Source: Patagioenas fasciata
Lineage: Eukaryota; Chordata; Aves; Columbiformes; Columbidae
Direction: 5' to 3'
NCBI RefSeq assembly: GCF_037038585.1
Contig: NC_092521.1
Location: 106,532,398 to 106,596,397 of the forward strand
Length of the DNA stretch: 64,000 nucleotides
In this document: piece after piece, positions 57,611-64,000 of the stretch
How the letters are laid out: every line of letters starts with the position of its first letter
Numbering within the stretch: the stretch's first letter is position 1
The notes under the pieces: model-generated
Told to the model about the DNA's origin: nothing
What the model saw: the letters and a program-made list of their open reading frames with translations, nothing else
Database searches by the model: none
Made by a program: the position numbers and the translations under genes

Positions 57611-58490
57611 CTTCTTTTATTGCTTTAGATGCTCCCTCCCTTTCTGGGCCCCATGTGGTAGACCCTCATCTCTTGCTGCTTCTTTTAGGGGTTTTGTTAG
57701 TTCTCCTAACCCAGGGATCCACAGCTGACAGAATCCTACCACTCCAAGGAATTCCTGTACCTGTCTCGTTGTGCCCAGATGTGGAAATTTAACTATAGTG
57801 TCTACCTTTTCTGGGTTTATTTGTGTCTGGCCTTCCCTCAAAATAAAAGCTAGGTATTTCACTTCTTTCTGATACAACTGAAGTTTTGACCTTTCTCTGC
57901 TAAGGAAGTACATAAATGCACAGTATCTATTGTACAGGCTCTTTCATCTTTGCTCTCTACTAGTAAATTGTCTAAGTATTGCATAAAACCAGATTCAGAC
58001 AGCAGTTTTATACCTCAAATAATTTCACAGTATTTGTGAAAAAAATGTAGGCAACCGTGCAAACCCTTGTGGGAGACGCAGCTAGGTCAGCCGCTGCCCT
58101 GTCCATGTGAAAGCAAACAAAAGTTGACTAGTTTTGTCTAGCACCATACTAGAAAAAGAGTAGTGGTTATATCAATTAGAGTAAAACATTTTGCCTGACA
58201 TGATATTTGCAGGAGTATAGTGGGGCAATCAGACATTACTGGGTGAGGAACCACTACGTGCTGATTAATTGTCCATAAATCCTGTACAAAGCAATATACT
58301 AGGTCTCCATCTTTATCTAATCTATTTTTCTTTACTGGGAGTATAAAAGTATTGTAGAGTGACTCCCATACTTTTAACAATTCTTGAGTTAGATCTCTGT
58401 CGATTTGTTTTTGAATTATTTTTCTGCTTCTTGGGGAACAGGATACAGTTTCACAGCAAAAGGAACTCTTCCCTATCATCATACACAAAC
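57611..58490 (-). pseudogene. Class I ERV reverse transcriptase remnant
   Basis: Fingers with FILPVKKN and FVQDLWTINQHVVVPHPV, then FTLIDITTTLF with the first catalytic Asp (58138-58488), then the active box read as QYLDNLL at 57967-57981 (usual YVDD, so the second Asp is Asn). Connection sequence is at 57617-57913 (VKYLAFILREGQTQINPEK, TRQVQEFLGVVGFCQLWIPG). It joins almost directly to capsid sequence on its N-terminal side, so nucleocapsid and protease are missing. Confidence 0.84.
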
Positions 58491-59511
58491 AGAGCCATGC
58501 TCAGAATTTTTTGCAGGTTTTTCCTTTGCCAACCAGCCATATGCTCTTTGAAATACTTCGTATATGAGGGGCCGCTTGATTGATAAACACACTATTTCCA
58601 AATGCTTCATTAAAATCTAATGTCTGCCTATATTCTTGTACTTTGGTCAATTAATCTCTAATTCACTACACTCTCTAATTGCTTCCATTAGATTTTGAAG
58701 TGCTGTTTGGCAAGTGGCTCTATCCCTGCTATTATTTTAATCCCAATTTGTAAAATTAGCTGACCTGGGATCCCTATTCCCTCCAACCTGCTGAGCTAGT
58801 TCTGCATCCTTATTAATTATTTTCTCTTGTCCAGTCAAAATAGTTCTTTAAATAGTATTGGAGGATCTTTCCAATTTGGGTTATATCTGGTACCTATATC
58901 AGAAAACAGCTGAGCACATGTTTCAGCCCCTTCTCTCAGCCTTGGCATTTTGCCTCTGCATGTGGCTATATCACTAGGATCCCCAAGCTGCTCCGTATAT
59001 ACATTTAACACAGGTGGAGCCCCCGTAGCTTCGCCTAGTTGCATAGCATCATGAGTAGGCAGCACATTAGAAACCACAGGACAGAGTCTGGCAGCAGGCA
59101 GAGTAGTATCAGAGGATGGAGAAGAAGCAGCAAAAGGTGTGGCAGACACAGCCTGAACTCCATCATCTGGAGCAGTAGCTTCAGCTACAGCAAGCATTAC
59201 CTCTTGTGTTTCGATTCCCTGACTCAGCTGCTTTCTCCTGCACTCTCAGCCATGTCAAACATACTAATAATCCATTTATCCCAGGAATCTGTCTTTTGGG
59301 TGACATCACAAGAAGGTACATTCCTGATGATCTTTGCAGTGGCCATAGTTATGCTGGGCTTCTGTTTTTAATTGTAAATGGCCAGTACTCTCGACATAAG
59401 GTCGTTGTGTGAGTTTTTTTTGACAAATTCACTGTACTGTAAATTTTTCTCCCATTTTTGCAACACATCAACTAAGGGTGTCCCCTTCTCTATACCAAGG
59501 GTAGTCCCCAT
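58491..59511 (-). pseudogene. Class I ERV gag remnant
   Basis: Opens at 59511 with MGTTLGIEKGTPLVDVLQKW, a glycine-2 myristoylation-type matrix start. A stop follows near 59365, then a proline/alanine/serine-rich segment (58835-59197), a segment ending NPNWKDPPILF, and capsid-like sequence (ELAQQVGGNRDP, then QTALQNLMEA). No zinc knuckle follows. Confidence 0.72.
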
Positions 59512-59525
59512 TACCTTTGATTATG

Positions 59526-59725
59526 TGCTATGTATGCTTTACATTGATCAGGATATGCGCTACCCGCTTAATTTGTATGTTTTATGCTGCCATGCACCTG
59601 TGTTATGTACTCTTTACACTCATCAGGCCACGTAGTCCTCCTTTAATTTGTGTGCCTTATGCTGATCGGGCCAGGCACTTCCTCCTTTGAATGTGTGTGC
59701 GTTATGCTGCCGCACACCTGTGAAC
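59526..59725. repeat. Irregular repeats in the provirus leader
   Basis: TTATGCTG recurs at 59582, 59658 and 59702; the longer form TTATGCTGCC..GCACACCTGTG appears at 59582-59602 and 59702-59722. Related ATTTGTGTG blocks lie between. It sits between primer site and gag. Confidence 0.65.
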
Positions 59726-59877
59726 AAGCTTGCAGCAGTACTTTCACTAAATCTGCTCTAGGAACTTTAAAACATGTACTTTTCTGCCTTCTGTTCTCCA
59801 AAGGTCCCAGGTGACCCCACCCCTTACCAGCAGTTGAATGTTTGAAGATGAGACGCTCTGAAGGTGGTGGCCTAGGT

Positions 59878-59897
59878 TCCCATCTGGGAGACCAAAC
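59878..59897 (-). promoter_or_regulatory. Candidate primer-binding site
   Basis: After the LTR end the coding strand reads GTTTGGTCTCCCAGATGGGA. A TGG start in the right place suggests a decayed primer site. Its best partner is unclear; I see only partial similarity to a tRNA-Asp site. Confidence 0.4.
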
Positions 59898-60164
59898 TGT
59901 TAGAGAAGTTCCTTTCCCCTAGGTTTCCTGCAGCAGAGACTCAGGCATGGATTCCAGAAATTCTTCTAAAATAAACAATTCATTCCCAAGGTATAGTGTA
60001 GAGCAGCTTGAGCTGGGTGCCTCCTGAAGAGGGACCCTCAGTGGAAAAAAGCTTGGACAACTATGCCCCCACAATCCAAGCTCCCATCCCTATGTGTCAC
60101 TCCAGGCTACCTGCAAAATTAGAGTTTGAGGTCTCCCTTTTCTTCATTGGATCACTTCATTTTA

Positions 60165-61453
60165 TTAGGTTTGTGCAAAAGCAATTGCAGTTTTGGACCA
60201 TAAATTTTAAATCATTATAACTAGGCTCTAGCACATCTGTATTAATCAAAATAGGAACCATTACAATGAACACATTTTTACCAATGAAAAATAAGTTTGT
60301 TTATCCCTGTATCATAAAAAACTGTGCTTCAGGATTCAACAAACTCTTGGAAAGCATTTTCTGCATCCTGCCAGTTGTGGAAGCATTTTCCCTGCAAAAA
60401 GTTGTTGAGATGGTTGAAGAAGTGGTAGTCAGTTGGTGACAAGTCAGGTGAATATGGCCAATGAGGCAAAACTTCATAGCTCAATTTGTTCAACTTTTGA
60501 AGTGTTGGTTGTGCGGCGTGTGGTTGGGCATTGCTGTTGAGAAGAATTGGGCGCTCTCTGTTGACCAATACTGGCTGCAGGCATTGTAGTTTTTCATGCA
60601 TCTCATCAATCTGCTGAGCATACTTCTCAGATGTAATGGATTTGCCAGAATTCAGAAAGCTGTAGTGGATCAGACCAGCAGCACAGCATCAAACAGTGAC
60701 CGTGACCTTTTCTTGGTGCAAGTTTGGCTTTGGGAAATGCTTTGGAGGTTCTTCTCAGTCCAACCACTGACCTAGTCATCGCTGGTTGTCATGTAAGTTC
60801 CATTTTTCATCATATGGCACAATTTGATCAAGAAATGGTTCGTTGTTGTTGCATAGAATAAGAGAACATGACAGTTCAAAATGACAATTTCTTTTTATTT
60901 TTGGCCAGCTCATGAGGCACCCGCTTACTGAGCTTTTTCACCTTTCCACTTTGCTTCAAATGCTGAACAGCCATAGAACAGTCAACATTGAGTTCTTCAG
61001 CAACTTCTGTAGTTGTAAGAGGATCAGCTTCGATAACTGCTCTCAATTGGTCATGATCAGCTTCTGATAGCCAGCCACTACGTTCTTCATCCTCAAGGCT
61101 CTCATCTTCTTTGCAAAACTTCTTTAACCACCACTGCACCGTACGGTCATTAGCATTTCCTGGGCCAAATGTGTTGTTGATGTTGCGAGTTGTCTCTGCT
61201 GCTTTATGACCCAGTTTGAACTTGAATAAGAAAATAGCTTGAATTTGCTTTTTTGTCTAGCATAATTTCCATTGAGTAAAATAAATATAAAATAAACAGC
61301 AAGTAATAAGTCAGTAGTAAAAAAAACCCATAAAGCAAGAAAAGCATATTGAAGTGTTGTATAACACAACCACATTTACTTAAGAATGTATTCCAATATC
61401 AAACAGCAAATTTCAAAAATGCAAAAATCACAATTACTTTTGCACCAACCTAA
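60165..61453 (-). mobile_element. Hsmar1-like mariner DNA transposon
   Basis: 1,289 bp bounded by terminal inverted repeats: TTAGGTTTGTGCAAAAGC at 60165 and, on the other strand, TTAGGTTGGTGCAAAAGT from 61453 inward. I count about 25 of 30 matching positions. TA precedes the left end (60163-60164); the right side reads GT, so one TA copy has changed. The ends and transposase resemble primate Hsmar1 and bird mariners of that group. It lies in the LTR of the class I provirus and is therefore younger than it. Confidence 0.93.
60242..61272 (-). pseudogene. Mariner transposase, inactivated
   Basis: About 343 codons long from the ATG at 61272 to the stop at 60242, the expected length. The N-terminal helix-turn-helix region (WWLKKFCKEDESLEDEERSG, IEADPLTTTEVAEELNVD) is at 60876-61139. 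Catalytic DD34D positions: the first Asp survives in YDEKW near 60815, the second is lost (LLNSNAQPH where HDN is expected), and the third is in YSPDLSPTDYHFF near 60430. The frame is broken by stops and shifts near 61140, 60860 and 60330. The family cuts and pastes at TA; this copy cannot. Confidence 0.9.
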
Positions 61454-61789
61454 GTGCAAGTGGGCTGTCAATTGAAGTTCTGAGCTTCAGATGCTAGTTT
61501 GCACCTGCAGCTGGAGAAAATTAGTTCCTGGCAATAGCCAAAACCTTCTTTTGTTAGATGCTGTTCTGTTACTTATCTCCAGGGATCCAGCTCCCCTTAT
61601 CTTCTAGCTTGAAGACTCTGAGGCCTTTTTCACTTTACAAAGCAGAAAGGTTCATAGCTTGCAGAAATTATGCTAAGTAAACTTACTTATGCTAAGTGAA
61701 TTCTATATAAGCAGTTTCTAACAAAGTTTTATAAGAAGTACTATATCCAGCAATTCAATAAGCTAAGGCAGTCTATTCCCTAACAGCAC

Positions 61790-64000
61790 CATCAACTAGA
61801 GAAAATTTGAAAAAAAAATTAGTTCACTGGTTTAAGGAGATAATATATTTGTGATCTTGACTTCTCAGTTGGCTTTGTTGTATGTGTTTCCAACCACAAA
61901 ATCTCCGTGCAGAATTTTGGACAAGACTGACTAGTTAGATGTAACCTTTGGTCGTAGAAAATCCCAAGCAGTAAAACTTGCTGGATGGGAGTTAACCTAC
62001 TGCTGAATTCTTGCAGCTCATGGGAGATTATTACTGGACAGCAGTGCTCAGGCCAAGAGAGGACTGAAGCAGCGGGTAATTAAAACAAAATTCCTGTGTG
62101 CCAGCACATCACTGTAAGATAATGCAGTTTAAAAACTAAATAGCATGAAATAAAATAATTGCTAAGCAGAAATATTTCACTTTAAGCCAAATCAGTCTAA
62201 AGGAAAATAGTTTATTCCAAGCTACATAGCACTGGATAAAATCAGCAAAGGTAAAACACACCTTTCTATCAGGAAATGATCTGGTAGAAAATTTCTGACC
62301 TGCCCTTTCTCTTGTATTAGTATTCCTACCCTACATAAAACCTGTTCTCAATATGTTAGGATACTGAGAACTCACAGGAAAAATTTGTAACCACTTGGAA
62401 TGGACTTGTAAAGTGTTTTAAAACTCAGCCCAGTGCTCTGAACAAGTTAAAGAAATTCTGTTTGCATCACACCTCTTGTCCAGTAGCAGTTATGTTAGAG
62501 CAAGTCAGTTGCCTCCAGCTCTAGTTTCCCAGCTGTGCAAAAGGTGACCATGAAAATCCTCAAAGCAGGGAAAATACACAGCGACTGAAGTACATTTTTG
62601 TCCAGTATGAGACAGATGGCACCAGTCCCGGGTTTACCCTGGCCATTGTTTGTTAAGTAAACATAGGAAACGACATGTGAAAGATTAGATTCATCTGACT
62701 GCATACAGGTCGGCTAAGTCTTAACCTCTATGTGACATGTTCTTAACAAGTTTCTGCAACTTCCTAGTTCACCGCACAAGAAAAATAAAAAATAAGGTAA
62801 ATACCATGAAATACGTAACTGGAAGTGGACTTCATTTCTAATTAGCATGCAAGAAGGGAAGCAGGAGATTGAGAGCTCTGATCAGATTTCTGCAGTATCA
62901 CTGGCATTAGTAGAAGTAATCAAATGGGAAAATTGTGCAAGATTTGGAGCATGATCCTGTTTTCAGTGCAGTCACTGCTGGTTTTATCACCCATTTCTTT
63001 GGATAAGATTCCTGGCCCCTAGCCATTTTAGTTTTGTTGTGTAGAAGCTTAGACCTGTTTTTAATCATTTAATTATCCTTTCTGAATTAGCTTTAATGTT
63101 CTTCCTATTTATTTGTACTAGAGAAACTACAACTATTCTTTCAAGTGTGTAAGTGCTGTCTGGCTGGGTGGTCTTATTCTTCTTAAAAGACAAAAATGTT
63201 GAAAAAACAATTGAGTCCTGACATTAATTAGCTCTTTATGGCTTCTTATTAAATGTCAGATTGCCATTTAATGTAGACCATATAGCTTAAAAACTTTAGT
63301 TTGGGTTATAAAGTAGACCTGGGTTATATGTGACTTACCTCATTTCCCCTGAAACTTTATTTCTGTAGACAACAGGATGAAAGACTTTTAGCTGTAACTT
63401 CTAGGCTTTTTTTCAGTATTTTCCCATTTATTTAAGGAAAAGAAGCCAAATAATCCCAGGCAGAAAACTAAATTACTGAAAAGATCATGGCTTACTATAT
63501 AGGTCTTCAGTGAACCAAGGAGATACTCTCTTTCAAAAGCTCAATATAGTTTATTTGTTGAATTCAGGTAATTAGTCACTAATTAAACAAATAAACATTT
63601 TAACATAAATATAAACATTTTATGTCCAGAGTATTAAACATGTAAGGGTGAGATTCTGTCAACATCAATAGCAATCCAGAAAGCACTAAAACTAGTGGAA
63701 ATAGTTTGGCTTCCCACTTGCACAAAATCAGTATTATACCCAAAGACCCCATTGCGAATACATAAACTGGACAAATTTGTACCTATTAACATTTTTTTTT
63801 TCTTAGATCTTAAAAGGACAGAGGTTCCAGTGAAAGATCACTGCCTTGTATAATTCAGTTTAGCATAAATAAATTACAGTCCTTTCCCATAAACATTAGA
63901 TTCTAAATGTATATACACATACAAATATTTTAAATCTTTTAAACTAGTTTTTAATTTGGTACTTAAACAGATGCATTTATTAAGTAAATCAGAATGTGCA
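61790..64000. other. No gene
   Basis: AT-rich unique flank of the provirus. Nothing recognised. Confidence 0.5.

Larger units (their letters stand above)
59898..61785 (-). mobile_element. 5' LTR of class I provirus, interrupted by mariner
   Basis: LTR ends are TGTTAGAGAA (59898) and TTCCCTAACA (61776-61785), an inverted pair. Without the mariner the LTR is about 600 bp: 59898-60164 and 61454-61785. Confidence 0.85.
54871..61789 (-). mobile_element. Older class I (gamma-like) provirus with deletions
   Basis: A minus-strand provirus flanked by the 4-bp duplication GCAC (54871-54874 and 61786-61789), the size made by gamma-like integrases. It keeps a 5' LTR (59898-61785, interrupted by a mariner), a leader, gag, reverse transcriptase, RNase H, integrase, the start of env and a short remnant of the 3' LTR. 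Nucleocapsid and protease, most of env and the U3 part of the 3' LTR are deleted. The shared LTR parts differ by more than about 10%, so it is much older than the class II provirus. Confidence 0.9.

Noticed and set aside
59878..59897. tRNA-Asp primer-binding site for the class I provirus
   Set aside because: Only about 11 of 18 positions agree by eye, so the tRNA is left unassigned.
1..64000. CRISPR arrays, tRNA or rRNA genes, host exons
   Set aside because: No regular spacer arrays, cloverleaf patterns or convincing spliced coding blocks were visible by reading; a profile search would be needed to exclude small RNAs.

Overview
The window looks like non-genic DNA (intergenic or intronic) from a bird. 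The evidence is several CR1 (chicken repeat 1) LINEs in every state from 3'-tail fragments to nearly full length, avian-style endogenous retrovirus (ERV) LTRs, an alpharetrovirus-type tRNA-Trp primer-binding site, and an Hsmar1-like mariner. I found no convincing host exon, tRNA, rRNA or CRISPR array. Essentially all protein-like sequence belongs to transposable elements. I cannot name the species.

Layout. 1-1442 is AT-rich unique DNA. 1443-4775 is an old minus-strand CR1 that received two later insertions, a short CR1 tail and a 318-bp solo LTR; a degenerate telomere-like array follows at 4868-4975. Small CR1 tails lie at 5338-5509, 6661-6757 and 16411-16690. 8056-9045 is a very large pyrimidine microsatellite. 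About 9331-13030 is a decayed minus-strand class I (gammaretrovirus-like) ERV without visible LTRs. 20950-30960 is a nearly full-length minus-strand CR1 split by a young class II provirus (23424-29245) with two 335-bp LTRs, a 6-bp target duplication, an exact tRNA-Trp primer site and a 900-codon pol frame. 36484-37840 is a 5'-truncated CR1. 39195-39926 is an ERVL-like solo LTR with a 5-bp duplication. About 43400-47850 is the best-preserved CR1, with recognisable ORF1 and ORF2. 48223-48673 is another solo LTR with a 6-bp duplication. 54875-61785 is an older class I provirus with a 4-bp duplication, env and 3'-LTR deletions, and a 1.29-kb mariner inside its 5' LTR.

The elements do not form a working pathway; they form a stratigraphy. 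In three places the host element is cut and the guest is bounded by a short target duplication or recognisable ends, so relative ages can be read directly. All three internal-sequence ERVs and the mariner are on the minus strand. Both proviruses that keep LTRs have lost nucleocapsid and most or all of protease. The young provirus nevertheless keeps all reverse transcriptase, RNase H and integrase catalytic motifs in one frame.
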